Part shown: one piece after another, positions 50,451-60,234 of the stretch | Layout of the letters: every line of letters starts with the position of its first letter | Numbering within the stretch: position 1 is the stretch's first letter | NCBI RefSeq assembly: GCF_039535235.1 | Contig: NZ_BAAAWU010000001.1 | Coordinates: forward strand, 5,642,001 to 5,706,000 | Length of the DNA stretch: 64,000 nt | Direction of reading: 5' to 3' | DNA from: Streptomyces roseoviridis | Lineage (GTDB): Bacteria > Actinomycetota > Actinomycetes > Streptomycetales > Streptomycetaceae | Position numbers and translations under genes: made by a program | Notes under the pieces: generated by a model | Seen by the model: only the letters and a program-made list of their open reading frames with translations | What the model was told of the DNA's origin: nothing | Databases searched by the model: none

Positions 50451-50992
50451 CCGCATCGCACGCCACGCCCCGCACCGCCCCGGCCGCCGTCGCCTGGGGC
50501 GACGTCGAGACGGCCGAACCCGAGCTCGCCGCCACCGTCCGCGAGCGCTTCGGGCAGTACACCCACCACGTGCTGGCCACCCTCCGCAAGGACGGCTCGC
50601 CGCGCCTGAGCGGCATCGAGGCGGATTTCCGCGACGGCCAGCTGTGGCTGGGCATGATGCCGCACTCGCGCAAGGCCCTGGACCTGCGCCGGGACCCCCG
50701 GTTCGCGCTGCTCGCCAACCCCGGCGAGGGCACCGGCATGGGCGGCGGGGACGTCCGGCTCTCCGGGCGGGCGATCGAGACCACCGACCCGGAGACCCTT
50801 GCGTGGTACGCCGGCCAGGCCGGCGCGCCGCAGCCCTTCCACCTCTTCCGGGCCGAGCTCACGGAGGTCGTCCGCACCAGCGTGGAGGGCGAGGACCTCG
50901 TCGTCCGCAGCTGGGCACCGGGCGGGCGGGTGCGGACGATCCGGCGCGGTACCGACGACAGCCCGCCCCGCGAGGAGGCGGAGGCCGGTTGA
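50435..50992 (+). CDS. Pyridoxamine 5'-phosphate oxidase-like flavin/heme-binding protein
   Basis: A 185-residue protein with the split-barrel PPOX fold: HHVLATLRKDGSPRLSGIEADFRDGQLWLGMMPHSRKALDLRRDPRFALLAN is characteristic. Relatives bind FMN, F420 or heme; the residues do not settle which. ATG 50435 sits just one to two bases after GGAGG, closer than usual and inside a hairpin, so initiation may be weak or regulated. It is convergent with the small membrane protein gene. Confidence 0.85.
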   Translation: MGDTGTASHATPRTAPAAVAWGDVETAEPELAATVRERFGQYTHHVLATLRKDGSPRLSGIEADFRDGQLWLGMMPHSRKALDLRRDPRFALLANPGEGTGMGGGDVRLSGRAIETTDPETLAWYAGQAGAPQPFHLFRAELTEVVRTSVEGEDLVVRSWAPGGRVRTIRRGTDDSPPREEAEAG

Positions 50993-51007
50993 GCACGCGT
51001 GATCCCC

Positions 51008-51469
51008 TCACCTGACCCGTAGGTCTTGACGCCCACTCTCCCGCCGCCGGCCGGGAAGAGCGGGACGGCCGAAGGTGAGCAGGAGCAGGGCGATCGGGAC
51101 CACGACGCCGATACCCAGCACGCCGAGGAGGAGGTCGGCTTCGGCGGCGGAGGCGTGCGCGACGGCATGGGAGCGGAAGTGCACGTGGATGAGGAAGTGC
51201 GCGGTGGACCACGTGGCGTACGAGGCCAGGGCGGTACGGGTGAAGGCCGGGCTCATCACCACGGCGGCGGCGCCGGGAGGAATCGCGGCGGCCAGGTTCA
51301 TCGCGCCGTAGTCGAGCATCAGGTGCGGGTTGTAGTCCATGCCCAGGTTGACCCAGGACCAGCTGAAGAACCCCTCCGGTGAGACGAGGATGTAGAGGCC
51401 CAGCGCGGCGGAGACCAGGGCGAAGAAGATCAGTCCGGTGCGTACGCAGGCGGTTCTCACGTCGCTCAT
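51008..51469 (-). CDS. Small integral membrane protein, unknown
   Basis: A 153-residue protein with four hydrophobic segments (LIFFALVSAALGLYILV; MNLAAAIPPGAAAVVM; a His-rich ATWSTAHFLIHVHFRSHAVAHA stretch; LLLGVLGIGVVVPIALLLL) and a basic tail. I do not recognise the family. Its ATG overlaps the stop of the NAD(P)-binding protein gene (ATGA), so the two are made together. Confidence 0.75.
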   Translation of the reverse strand: MSDVRTACVRTGLIFFALVSAALGLYILVSPEGFFSWSWVNLGMDYNPHLMLDYGAMNLAAAIPPGAAAVVMSPAFTRTALASYATWSTAHFLIHVHFRSHAVAHASAAEADLLLGVLGIGVVVPIALLLLTFGRPALPGRRRESGRQDLRVR

Positions 51470-52245
51470 GTGCCGTTGTCCTTGCGCTGCTCGACGAGGA
51501 AGTCGTCGAAGGTGACGGTGCCGATCGCGTGGTGCGGGGCGAGGTTCGCGCCCTCGGTGAAACCGCGGGCGATCCTGCCCGGTACGCGCAGGGAGACGAC
51601 GCGCCGGCGGAGCCCGTGCGCCTTGTTGTGGGCGGTGGCGAGCTCACGCATGGTGCGCACCCGCGGCCCGCCGATGTCGGGTGCCCTCCCGGCCGGATCG
51701 CCCACGGCGAGACGGGCCAGCCGGTCGGCGACATCGCGGACGTCGATCGGCTGGAACCGGAACCGCTGAAGGGTCAGTGTCAGGGGAGACCACCGTTGCC
51801 ACGCGAAGAAGCTCGCCACCAGGTCGTGGAACTGCGTGGCCCGTTGCACCGTCCACGGCAGCCCGGAGCGCGCGATCATCCGCTCGGCCTCGAGCTTGTG
51901 GCGGTAGTAGGGAACCGGGATGACGTCGACGCCGACGACGGAGACGTAGACCAGGTGCGGGTCGCTCCCACTCCTCAGAGCCGCGTCGATCAGATTCCGT
52001 GTCGTCGTGATGTCTTCCTTGCCGTAGGTGGTGGCACAGTGCACGACGGTCCCGACTCCGCGCAGGGCGGCGTCCAGTCCTTGTCCTGTCCTCAGGTCAC
52101 CGACCACGCGCCGGTGCGAGGCCGGTGTCCCAGGAGGCTGGGCCCGGCGGCTGAGTACCCGGATCTCGCGGTGTCCGTCGTGAAGGCGCCGCACCACGGC
52201 TCGTCCCAGCTTTCCGGTTCCACCGGTCACCAGGAAGGGCTGCAT
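51466..52245 (-). CDS. Atypical SDR / NAD(P)H-binding protein
   Basis: A 259-residue protein of the NmrA-like/atypical short-chain dehydrogenase group. The N-terminal nucleotide-binding motif is VTGGTGKLGRAVVRRL, followed by VVGDLRTGQGLDAAL and VVHCAT. The YxxxK pair reads YYRHKLEAERM, so the catalytic Tyr and Lys are kept, though in an atypical SDR context. It may be a sensor or reductase; substrate unknown. First gene of a two-gene leftward unit with the small membrane protein. Confidence 0.87.
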   Translation of the reverse strand: MQPFLVTGGTGKLGRAVVRRLHDGHREIRVLSRRAQPPGTPASHRRVVGDLRTGQGLDAALRGVGTVVHCATTYGKEDITTTRNLIDAALRSGSDPHLVYVSVVGVDVIPVPYYRHKLEAERMIARSGLPWTVQRATQFHDLVASFFAWQRWSPLTLTLQRFRFQPIDVRDVADRLARLAVGDPAGRAPDIGGPRVRTMRELATAHNKAHGLRRRVVSLRVPGRIARGFTEGANLAPHHAIGTVTFDDFLVEQRKDNGT

Positions 52246-52369
52246 GACGTTCTCGTCTCTCTCGGCCGGCTGCCGCGGGCAGCCGGGAGTCGTCGTCTCA
52301 CAGCCCTATGACCGGCCGGGGCGGCGAAACGTGACATCACACGGCACCCGTGCCGCTCATGTCTCCGCG

Positions 52370-53380
52370 TCACCCCGTACCGCGGGATCCCGCCGTCGCC
52401 GTCAGCTCCGCCAGCACCCGCGCCCGGCACCAGGAGGGCGTGCCCCAGGCGTCCCGCAGCGGCCGGGCCTTGCGCAGCCAGAGGGAGAGGTCGAACTCCT
52501 CGGTGTAGCCGACGGCTCCGTGGACCCGCAGGGCCGTGCGGGCCGCCGCGTGGGCGGCCTCCCCGCAGGCCGCCTTGGCCGCCGCGAGGTCGCCCTCCTC
52601 GAAGGTGAGCGCCGCGCCGAACAGCAGCGGGCGCGCGAACTCCAGGCCGAGCAGGGTGTCCGCGAGCCGGTGCTTCACCGCCTGGAACGAGCCGATCGGC
52701 GCTCCGAACTGGGTGCGCTGCTTCGCGTACGCCACCGTCCGGCCGAGCAGGGCGAGCCCCACCCCGAGCGACTGCGCGGCCGTGGCCAGCAGGGCCCAGC
52801 GCCGGGCCCGTGCGGCCGAGGCCGGCACGGCGGGCCCGGTCGCGAGCGGTTCCCCGCCGGGTGCGGGTCGCGCGAGCCGCCGTACCGGGTCGGCGGAGAC
52901 CCGTATCCCCGTGTGCCCGGGCGCGATCCGCAGCTCGTCGCCGGCGACGACGAAGAGCACGTCGGCCACGTCCGGGTCCAGGGCGAGCCCGTCCCCGGTC
53001 AGGACCAGGGACGCCGTGGTGCCGCCCGAGGCGAGGGCGGGCAGGAACCGGTTCGCCGGGCCGGTCCCGCCCCGTTCGGCGAGCCCGGCCAGGAGGGCGG
53101 CCGCCGCGACCGTCTCGACCAGCGGGCCGGGGACCGCGTGGCGGCCCGCCTCCACGAAGGCGTGGGCGAGCTCGACGGGGCGCGGACCGAGGCCCCCGTA
53201 CGCCTCGGGGACCGCGAGCGCGAACACGCCGGCCTCGCCGAGCCGGCGCCACAGGGCGAGCCCGGGGCCCGGATCGCCCGCCGCCCAGGCCCGCGCGGCG
53301 GGGGGAGTGCCGGCGGCGGTCAGCATCGCGTCCAGGGAACGCGCGAAGGCGCGCTGCTCGTCGGTCGGCAGGAAACGCAT
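52370..53380 (-). CDS. fadE32: Acyl-CoA dehydrogenase, FadE32-like
   Basis: A 336-residue, short acyl-CoA dehydrogenase homologue that starts MRFLPTDEQRAFARSLDAML and contains TQFGAPIGSFQAVKHRLADTL. It resembles the smaller subunit type that forms heteromers in actinobacterial steroid catabolism (FadE32 or FadE33 of mycobacteria; which one is unresolved). The canonical catalytic Glu near the C-terminus is not obvious. Its ATG overlaps the fadE31-like stop by one base (TGATG), consistent with a heteromeric complex of the two products. Confidence 0.8.
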   Translation of the reverse strand: MRFLPTDEQRAFARSLDAMLTAAGTPPAARAWAAGDPGPGLALWRRLGEAGVFALAVPEAYGGLGPRPVELAHAFVEAGRHAVPGPLVETVAAAALLAGLAERGGTGPANRFLPALASGGTTASLVLTGDGLALDPDVADVLFVVAGDELRIAPGHTGIRVSADPVRRLARPAPGGEPLATGPAVPASAARARRWALLATAAQSLGVGLALLGRTVAYAKQRTQFGAPIGSFQAVKHRLADTLLGLEFARPLLFGAALTFEEGDLAAAKAACGEAAHAAARTALRVHGAVGYTEEFDLSLWLRKARPLRDAWGTPSWCRARVLAELTATAGSRGTG

Positions 53381-54534
53381 CAGCGGCGGCCCTTCGGCAG
53401 GCCGAGCAGGCGCTCGGCGATGATGTCGCGCTGGATCTCGTTCGTGCCGGCGTAGATCGGTCCGGCGAGCGAGAAGACGTGCCCCTCGGCCCAGGCGCTG
53501 TCGGCCAGTTCGCCCTCGGGGCCGAGCAGGTCGAGCGCCGTCTCGTGCAGGGCGAGGTCGAGGCGCGACCAGAACACCTTGGTGAGGCTGGACCCGGCGC
53601 CGAGTTCGGCCCCGGCCGCCGACCGGGAGGCCGCCGCGGCGGTGAACAGCCGGTAGGCGCGGGCGCCGATCACCGCGTCCGCGACCCGGTCGCGCAGGGC
53701 CGAGTCGGCCGGGTCGCCGTGCGTGCGCCACAGCCGGACCAGCCGGTCGGCGGCGGCCAGGAAGCGGCCGGGGGAGCGGAGGGTGAGCCCACGCTCGTCG
53801 CCGGTGGCGGACATGGCGATCTCCCAGCCCTGCCCGGGTTCGCCGATGACGTCCGCGTCCGGCACGAACACCTCGTCCAGGAACAGCTCCGCGAAGGCAG
53901 GCTTCCCGTCGAGCCGGCCGATGGGCCGCACGGTCACTCCGGGCGCCCGCAGGTCGAACATCAGATACGTCAGGCCCCGGTGCGGCCGCCCCCCGGCCAC
54001 CGGGGCCGGGTCGGTGCGGAAGATCCCGAAGGCGCGGTCCGCGAAGGCCGCCCGCGAGGACCAGGTCTTCTGCCCGGACAGCAGCCACCCGCCGTCGGTG
54101 CGCACGGCCCGGGAGGTGAGCGAGGCGAGGTCCGAGCCCGCCTCCGGCTCCGACCACGCCTGCGCCCAGACCGTCTCGCCGGCCGCCATCGGCGGCAGCA
54201 CCCGGGCCCGCTGCTCCTCGGTGCCGTGCGCGAGGAGGGTGGGGGCCAGCAGATGGATGCCGTTCTGCGAGACCCGGCCGGGCGCGCCCGCCGCGTAGTA
54301 CTCCTCCTCGAAGGCCAGCCAGCCGAACACGTCCGCGTCCCGGCCGCCGTAGCGCTCGGGCCAGGAGACCACCGACCAGCGGGCGGCGGCGAGTTCGGCC
54401 TCCCAGGCCCGGTGGGCGGCGAAGCCCTCCGCCGTCTCCAGCGACGGCAGCGGCGCTGCGGGCACATGGGCGCGCAGCCAGGCGCGTGCCTCGGCGCGCA
54501 GCCGCTCCTCGTCCGCGGTGGGGGTCAGGTCCAT
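53380..54534 (-). CDS. fadE31: Acyl-CoA dehydrogenase, FadE31-like
   Basis: A 384-residue flavoenzyme. Long stretches match my memory of mycobacterial FadE31 of the KstR2 regulon: SWPERYGGRDA, FEEEYYAAGAPGR, WAQAWSEPEAGSDLASL, GQKTWSSRAAF, GPIYAGTNEIQRDIIAERLLGLP. It likely dehydrogenates a CoA ester in steroid ring C/D breakdown together with the adjacent FadE32-like subunit. ATG 54534 follows GGAGG. Transcribed divergently from fadE30 across a KstR2-type box. Confidence 0.85.
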   Translation of the reverse strand: MDLTPTADEERLRAEARAWLRAHVPAAPLPSLETAEGFAAHRAWEAELAAARWSVVSWPERYGGRDADVFGWLAFEEEYYAAGAPGRVSQNGIHLLAPTLLAHGTEEQRARVLPPMAAGETVWAQAWSEPEAGSDLASLTSRAVRTDGGWLLSGQKTWSSRAAFADRAFGIFRTDPAPVAGGRPHRGLTYLMFDLRAPGVTVRPIGRLDGKPAFAELFLDEVFVPDADVIGEPGQGWEIAMSATGDERGLTLRSPGRFLAAADRLVRLWRTHGDPADSALRDRVADAVIGARAYRLFTAAAASRSAAGAELGAGSSLTKVFWSRLDLALHETALDLLGPEGELADSAWAEGHVFSLAGPIYAGTNEIQRDIIAERLLGLPKGRR

Positions 54535-54556
54535 GGCGCCGCCTCCTCCAACCTTC

Positions 54557-54576
54557 CCTAACAAGTGTTTGGTAGG
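54557..54576. promoter_or_regulatory. KstR2-type operator between fadE31 and fadE30
   Basis: CCTAACAAGTGTTTGGTAGG is a 20-bp quasi-palindrome. Its core (54560-54573) fits the mycobacterial KstR2 motif AnCAAGnnCTTGnT with one mismatch. It overlaps the region just upstream of the fadE30 -10 (TAACGT, 54578-54583), six bases before ATG 54590, and also faces fadE31. Confidence 0.8.
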
Positions 54577-54589
54577 TTAACGTACGGCC

Positions 54590-55738
54590 ATGGGCAGCGC
54601 CACGAGCAGCGTCGAGGAGTTCCGCGCCGGGATACGCGACTGGCTGGAGACACGGCTCACCGGCCGGTTCGCCGCGCTACGGGGCCGGGGCGGCCCCGGC
54701 CGCGAACACGAGGCGTTCGCCGAACGCCTCGCCTGGGAACGGCACATGGCCGACCACGGCTGGACCTGCGTCGGCTGGCCGAAGGAGCACGGCGGGCGCG
54801 GCGCGAGCATCGAGGAGCAGATCGCCTTCCACGAGGAGTACGCCCTCGCCGACGCCCCCGCCCGCGTCAACCACATCGGCGAACAACTCCTCGGCCCCAC
54901 CCTGATCGACCACGGCACCGAGGAACAGAAGGCCCGCTTCCTGCCCGCCATCCGGGACGTGCGGGAACTGTGGTGCCAGGGCTACAGCGAACCCGGCGCC
55001 GGATCCGACCTCGCCGCCGTCCGCACCCGCGCCGTCCGCGACGGCGACCACTGGGTCCTGCACGGCCAGAAGACCTGGACCTCCCTCGCCCACCAGGCGC
55101 AGTGGTGCTTCGTCCTGGCCCGGACCGCACCGGGCTCACGGCGCCACGCCGGGCTCTCCTACCTCCTCGTCCCGCTCGACCAGTCCGGCGTCGAGATCCG
55201 GCCCATCACCCAGCTCACCGGCACCAGCGAGTTCAACGAGGTCTTCTTCGACGGCGCCCGCACCCCCGCCTCCCACGTCGTCGGCGCCCCCGGCGACGGC
55301 TGGCGCATCGCCCTGGCCACCCTCGGCCACGAGCGGGGCGTCTCCACCCTCGGCCAGCAGGTCGGCTTCCGCCGCGAACTCGCCGCCCTCCTCGCCCTCG
55401 CCCGCGCGGGCGGCGCCGCCGCCGACCCCCTGATCCGCGACCGGCTCGTCCGCGCCTGGACCGGCCTGCGCACCCTGCGCGCCCACGCCCTGTGCGGCAC
55501 CGACCCGTCCGCCGCCAAGCTCTCCTGGTCCCACTGGCACCGCGACCTCGGCGAACTCGCCATGGACGTCCGCGGCGCCGCCGCCACCCTCGCCGCCGGA
55601 CCTCCCTACGCACTCGACGACTGGCAGCGGCTGTTCCTCTTCTCCCGCGCCGACACCATCTACGCCGGCACCAGCGAGATCCAGCGCACCCTCATCGCCG
55701 AGCGCCTGCTCGGCCTGCCGAAGGAGCCGCGCGGATGA
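54590..55738 (+). CDS. fadE30: Acyl-CoA dehydrogenase, FadE30-like
   Basis: A 382-residue flavoenzyme strongly similar, from memory, to mycobacterial FadE30, which oxidises the CoA thioester of the HIP side chain. Seen: VEEFRAGIRDWLETRL, GGPGREHEAFAERLAW, WCQGYSEPGAGSDLAAV, RHAGLSYLLVPLDQSGVEIRPI, TGTSEFNEVFFD, ERGVSTLGQQ, YAGTSEIQRTLIAERLLG. The start is probably leaderless (TAACGT six bases before). First gene of fadE30-ipdF-kstR2-fadA6; its stop overlaps ipdF (ATGA). Confidence 0.9.
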   Translation: MGSATSSVEEFRAGIRDWLETRLTGRFAALRGRGGPGREHEAFAERLAWERHMADHGWTCVGWPKEHGGRGASIEEQIAFHEEYALADAPARVNHIGEQLLGPTLIDHGTEEQKARFLPAIRDVRELWCQGYSEPGAGSDLAAVRTRAVRDGDHWVLHGQKTWTSLAHQAQWCFVLARTAPGSRRHAGLSYLLVPLDQSGVEIRPITQLTGTSEFNEVFFDGARTPASHVVGAPGDGWRIALATLGHERGVSTLGQQVGFRRELAALLALARAGGAAADPLIRDRLVRAWTGLRTLRAHALCGTDPSAAKLSWSHWHRDLGELAMDVRGAAATLAAGPPYALDDWQRLFLFSRADTIYAGTSEIQRTLIAERLLGLPKEPRG

Positions 55739-56517
55739 CCACGCCGCCGTACGTCCCCGGACACGGCCTGCTCGCCGGCCGCACCGCCGTCGTCACCGCC
55801 GCCGCCGGAACCGGCATCGGCGGCGCCACCGCCCGCCGCCTCCTGGAGGAAGGCGCCCGCGTCCTGATCAGCGACGCCCACGCCCGCCGCCTGGCGGAGA
55901 CCGAAGCCGCCCTCGCCGCCGAGTTCGGCGCCGCCAACGTCGCCGCCCAGAGGTGCGACGTCACCGACGAGGCCCAGGTCCAGGCCCTCCACGACACCGC
56001 CGTACGCCTCCACGGCCGCCTCGACGTCCTCGTCCACAACGCCGGACTCGGCGGCACCGCCGCCCTCGCCGACATGACCGACGACCAGTGGAACCGGGTC
56101 CTCGACGTCACCCTCGACGGCACCTTCCGCTGCGTCCGCGCCGCCCTGCGCCGCTTCCGCGACAGCGGCGAGAAGGGGGTCATCGTCAACAACGCCTCCG
56201 TCGTCGGCTGGCGCGCCCAGGCCGGCCAGGCCCACTACGCCGCCGCCAAGGCCGGCGTGATGGCCCTGACCCGCTGCGCCGCGATCGAGGCGGCCGACTA
56301 CGGCGTCCGCGTCAACGCCGTCGCCCCCTCCCTCGCCATGCACCCCCACCTCGCCAAGGTCACCACCCCCGCACTGCTGGCCGAGCTCACCCGGCGCGAG
56401 GCCTTCGGGCGGTACGCCGAGCCCTGGGAGGTCGCCAACGTCATCGTCTTCCTCGCCAGCGACTACTCCTCCTACATGACCGGCGAGACGGTCTCCGTCA
56501 GCAGCCAGCACCCGTAG
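55735..56517 (+). CDS. ipdF: Short-chain dehydrogenase, IpdF-like
   Basis: A 260-residue classical SDR: NAD(P) motif TAAAGTGIGGATARRLL, LVHNAGLGG, Ser in NNASVVGWRAQ, and YxxxK in HYAAAKAG. The segments ADMTDDQWNRVLDVTL, AGVMALTRCAAIEAADYGVRVNAV and the ending FLASDYSSYMTGETVSVSSQHP match recalled mycobacterial IpdF (Rv3559c), which oxidises the 5-hydroxyl of the HIC-CoA intermediate. Four-base overlap with fadE30. Confidence 0.88.
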   Translation: MTTPPYVPGHGLLAGRTAVVTAAAGTGIGGATARRLLEEGARVLISDAHARRLAETEAALAAEFGAANVAAQRCDVTDEAQVQALHDTAVRLHGRLDVLVHNAGLGGTAALADMTDDQWNRVLDVTLDGTFRCVRAALRRFRDSGEKGVIVNNASVVGWRAQAGQAHYAAAKAGVMALTRCAAIEAADYGVRVNAVAPSLAMHPHLAKVTTPALLAELTRREAFGRYAEPWEVANVIVFLASDYSSYMTGETVSVSSQHP

Positions 56518-56547
56518 CGCGCGGCACCGGGGGACGACAATGGACGC

Positions 56548-57165
56548 GTGCCAACGACGAAGAAGAAGACGCAGGTGACCGCCTCGCCCGAGCGGCGCAG
56601 GGAACTCCTCGACACCGCCGCCGAGGTGTTCGCCGCCCAGGGGTACAACGCCACCACCGTCCGCAGGATCGCCGACGAGGCGGGCATGCTCGCCGGCAGC
56701 CTCTACTACCACTTCGATTCCAAGGAGTCGATGCTCGACGAGATCCTCTCCACCTTCCTGAACGAGCTGTGGGACGGCTACGACGCCGTGCTCGGCGCCG
56801 GACTCGGCCCCCGCGAGACCATCGAGGCCCTCGTCACCGAATCCTTCCGGGAGATCGACCGGCACCGCGCCGCCGTCGCCATCTACCAGAAGGAGGCCCG
56901 TCACCTCGCCGACCAGCCCCGCTTCCGCTACCTCGCCGACTCGCAGGTCAGGTTCGAGAGGGCCTGGCTCGGCACGCTGGAGCGCGGCGTCGCCGCCGGT
57001 GTCTTCCGCGCCGACCTCGACGTCCGGCTCACCTACCGGTTCGTGCGCGACACCGTCTGGGTCGCCGCGTCCTGGTACCGCCCCGGCGGACAGCACAGCC
57101 CCGAGGAGATCGCCCGCCAGTACCTGTCGATGGTGCTCGACGGGATCGCCGTAGACACCCCCTAG
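56548..57165 (+). CDS. kstR2: TetR-type regulator, KstR2-like
   Basis: A 205-residue TetR repressor. The helix-turn-helix lies at about residues 20-60 (ELLDTAAEVFAAQGYNATTVRRIADEAGMLAGSLYYHF). The ligand domain resembles mycobacterial KstR2 over long stretches: AIYQKEARHLADQPRFRYL, FRADLDVRLTYRFVRDTVWVAASWYRPGG, ARQYLSMVLDGI. KstR2 represses HIP catabolism and is released by HIP-CoA. Likely leaderless: GACAAT ends six bases before GTG 56548. It probably acts at the boxes at 54557 and 61844. Confidence 0.9.
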   Translation: MPTTKKKTQVTASPERRRELLDTAAEVFAAQGYNATTVRRIADEAGMLAGSLYYHFDSKESMLDEILSTFLNELWDGYDAVLGAGLGPRETIEALVTESFREIDRHRAAVAIYQKEARHLADQPRFRYLADSQVRFERAWLGTLERGVAAGVFRADLDVRLTYRFVRDTVWVAASWYRPGGQHSPEEIARQYLSMVLDGIAVDTP

Positions 57166-57203
57166 CCGTCGCAGGGACGGCGCGCCGACCAGGAGGAGCA
57201 GCC

Positions 57204-58361
<1,158 letters not shown>

Positions 58362-58408
58362 GGGCTCCGATACGGGGGCGGCGCACGGACACGAGGGCCG
58401 GCAGGCCC

Positions 58409-59524
58409 CTACGCCGGCGGAAGCGTACGGAGCACGTGCGCGGCCTCCGACATGATCCGGGCGACCAGCTCCTCGCAGCTGGGCAGGTCCTCGATCACCC
58501 CGGCGACCTGTCCGGAGGCCATGACGCCGAGGTCGGTGCGGCCCTCGACCATGGAGGCCCGCAGGAGCATCGGGGTGTTCGCGGCGAGCAGGACCTGGCT
58601 CCAGGACAGCCGCCGGCCGCGGCCCCCGCCGCGCCGCCCGCCCCCGCCGTGTCCCCCGCCGCGCCGCCCGCCCCCGCCGTGCCCTCCGCCGCGCATCGCG
58701 AGCCCGTCGCGGACCATCTCCGCCCAGGACATCCCGCTCAGCCGGCGGAAACCGGCCGCGCGGCGCACGGCCTGCGCCAGCGCCCGCACCCGGCCCGCGC
58801 CTTCGAGCGCGGCGACCATCTCGGTGCGCAGCATCCGGTGCGGCAGCCCGTCGACGGCCGTGGTGACGAGGACGTCGTTCACGGTCGCCGCCAGATACCT
58901 CGCCTTGACGGCGTCGGGGACGGTCGAGTCGGAGGTGAGCAGGAACCGGGTCCCCATGGCGATGCCCGCCGCCCCGTAGGAGAGCGCGGCGACCAGGCCG
59001 CGCCCGTCGTGGAAACCGCCGGCCGCGACCACGGGGATGCCGACCGCGTCGACGACCTGCGGGAGCAGCACGCTCGTCGCCACCTCGCCGGTGTGCCCGC
59101 CGCCCTCGCCGCCCTGGACGAGAACCGCGTCCGCGCCCCACGCCGCGACCTTCTCGGCATGCCGGCGGGCCCCGACGGAGGGGATGACGACGACCCCGGC
59201 GTCCTTCAGTTCGGCGATCAGCCCGCGGGACGGCGCGAGGGCGAAGGAGGCGACCCGTACGCCCTCCTCGACGACGATCCGGACCCGTTCGCGGGCGTCA
59301 CCGGCGTCCGCGCGCAGGTTCACCCCGAACGGCGCGTCGGTGCGGGACCTCACCTCCCGCACGGCCGCGCGCAGTTCGTCGACGGTCATGGTGGCGGAGG
59401 CGAGGACGCCGAGCGCGCCCGCGTTCGCGGCGGCCGAGACGAGCCGGGGCCCGGCGACCCAGCCCATGCCGGTCTGCACGATCGGGTGGCGGACGCCGAC
59501 CAGTTCGGTGAGGGCCGTCCTCAT
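58409..59524 (-). CDS. ipdC: IpdC-like flavin oxidoreductase (NPD family)
   Basis: A 371-residue FMN TIM-barrel of the 2-nitropropane dioxygenase/enoyl reductase II family: VGVRHPIVQTGMGWVAGP, VQGGEGGGHTGE, VAAGGFHDGRG, GTRFLLTSDSTV. The locus and the ending (LSWSQVLLAANTPMLLRA, ASGQVAGVIEDLPSCEEL) point to IpdC of HIP catabolism. A Gly/His/Arg repeat insert (two copies of GGGHGGGGRR plus a partial copy) splits the loop before the C-terminal helices and is not expected in the family. Coupled to ipdB by ATGA. Confidence 0.87.
   Translation of the reverse strand: MRTALTELVGVRHPIVQTGMGWVAGPRLVSAAANAGALGVLASATMTVDELRAAVREVRSRTDAPFGVNLRADAGDARERVRIVVEEGVRVASFALAPSRGLIAELKDAGVVVIPSVGARRHAEKVAAWGADAVLVQGGEGGGHTGEVATSVLLPQVVDAVGIPVVAAGGFHDGRGLVAALSYGAAGIAMGTRFLLTSDSTVPDAVKARYLAATVNDVLVTTAVDGLPHRMLRTEMVAALEGAGRVRALAQAVRRAAGFRRLSGMSWAEMVRDGLAMRGGGHGGGGRRGGGHGGGGRRGGGRGRRLSWSQVLLAANTPMLLRASMVEGRTDLGVMASGQVAGVIEDLPSCEELVARIMSEAAHVLRTLPPA
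58623..58682. repeat. 30-bp in-frame tandem repeat in ipdC
   Basis: Two 30-bp units (58623-58652 and 58653-58682, differing at the last base), followed by a partial third, encode GGGHGGGGRR repeats in frame. It is in a predicted surface loop and keeps the frame. Confidence 0.85.
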
Positions 59525-60234
59525 CGCGGGGCCACCTCCCGGTCGCGCAGCCCGGCCGGGTCGATCACCTCGCGGATCAGCCGGAGCTCCTCGGGCGTCG
59601 GCTCGCGGGTGTCCGGTACGTCGCCGTCGATCACCAGCTCGAAGCCGGTGGCGGCCCGGACCTCGTCGACCGTCACGCCCGGGTGCACGGAGGCGAGCCG
59701 CATCGCGTGGCCGGGCGTCGCGAAGTCGAGGACGGCGAGGTCGGTCACGACGCGCCGGAGGTGGTGGTACGGGCCGACGGCCCGGTCGTAACCGACGCCG
59801 CTGACCATGTCGACCCGCTCGACGAAGACCCGCCGCGCGTGCTTCGGGATCCAGTAGCTGACGGGGTGGTTGAGGGTGTTGACGGGCGCTCCGCGCACGC
59901 CGAGGAGCTGGCGGGTGGGGCGCTCCCAGTCGCCGACGCAGGAGATGTTCTGGTTGCCGTACCGGTCGATCTGGCTCGCGCCCATCATCACGTGCCGCCT
60001 GCCGCCGGTGACCATGGTGAGGTGGCGGCGGTACGGCAGCCAGCCCTCGGGCCGCCCGTCGGGGCCGACGAGCAGGGCCTCGCCGTCGGTGAGGAGCAGG
60101 CCGGGGGAGAAGGTCCGCCTGGCGAGGCGGGCGCCGAAGGAGGGGATCTGGCCCATGGGGCTCGCGAGCACCTCGCCGTCGCCCCGCCACGCCTCGGCGC
60201 AGGCGATCACGCAGTATTCGGCGCGGGTGGTCAT
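59521..60234 (-). CDS. ipdB: COCHEA-CoA hydrolase beta subunit, IpdB-like
   Basis: A 237-residue protein with a class I CoA-transferase-like fold. Similar to recalled mycobacterial IpdB: TRAEYCVIACAEAWRGDGEVLASPMG, LLTDGEALL, GRRHVMMGASQIDRYGNQNIS, TRQLLGVRGAPVNTLNHPVSYW, HPGVTVDEVRAATGFE. IpdAB is a ring-opening hydrolase of COCHEA-CoA rather than a transferase. ATGA overlaps on both sides keep the ipdA/B/C products together. Confidence 0.9.
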   Translation of the reverse strand: MTTRAEYCVIACAEAWRGDGEVLASPMGQIPSFGARLARRTFSPGLLLTDGEALLVGPDGRPEGWLPYRRHLTMVTGGRRHVMMGASQIDRYGNQNISCVGDWERPTRQLLGVRGAPVNTLNHPVSYWIPKHARRVFVERVDMVSGVGYDRAVGPYHHLRRVVTDLAVLDFATPGHAMRLASVHPGVTVDEVRAATGFELVIDGDVPDTREPTPEELRLIREVIDPAGLRDREVAPR

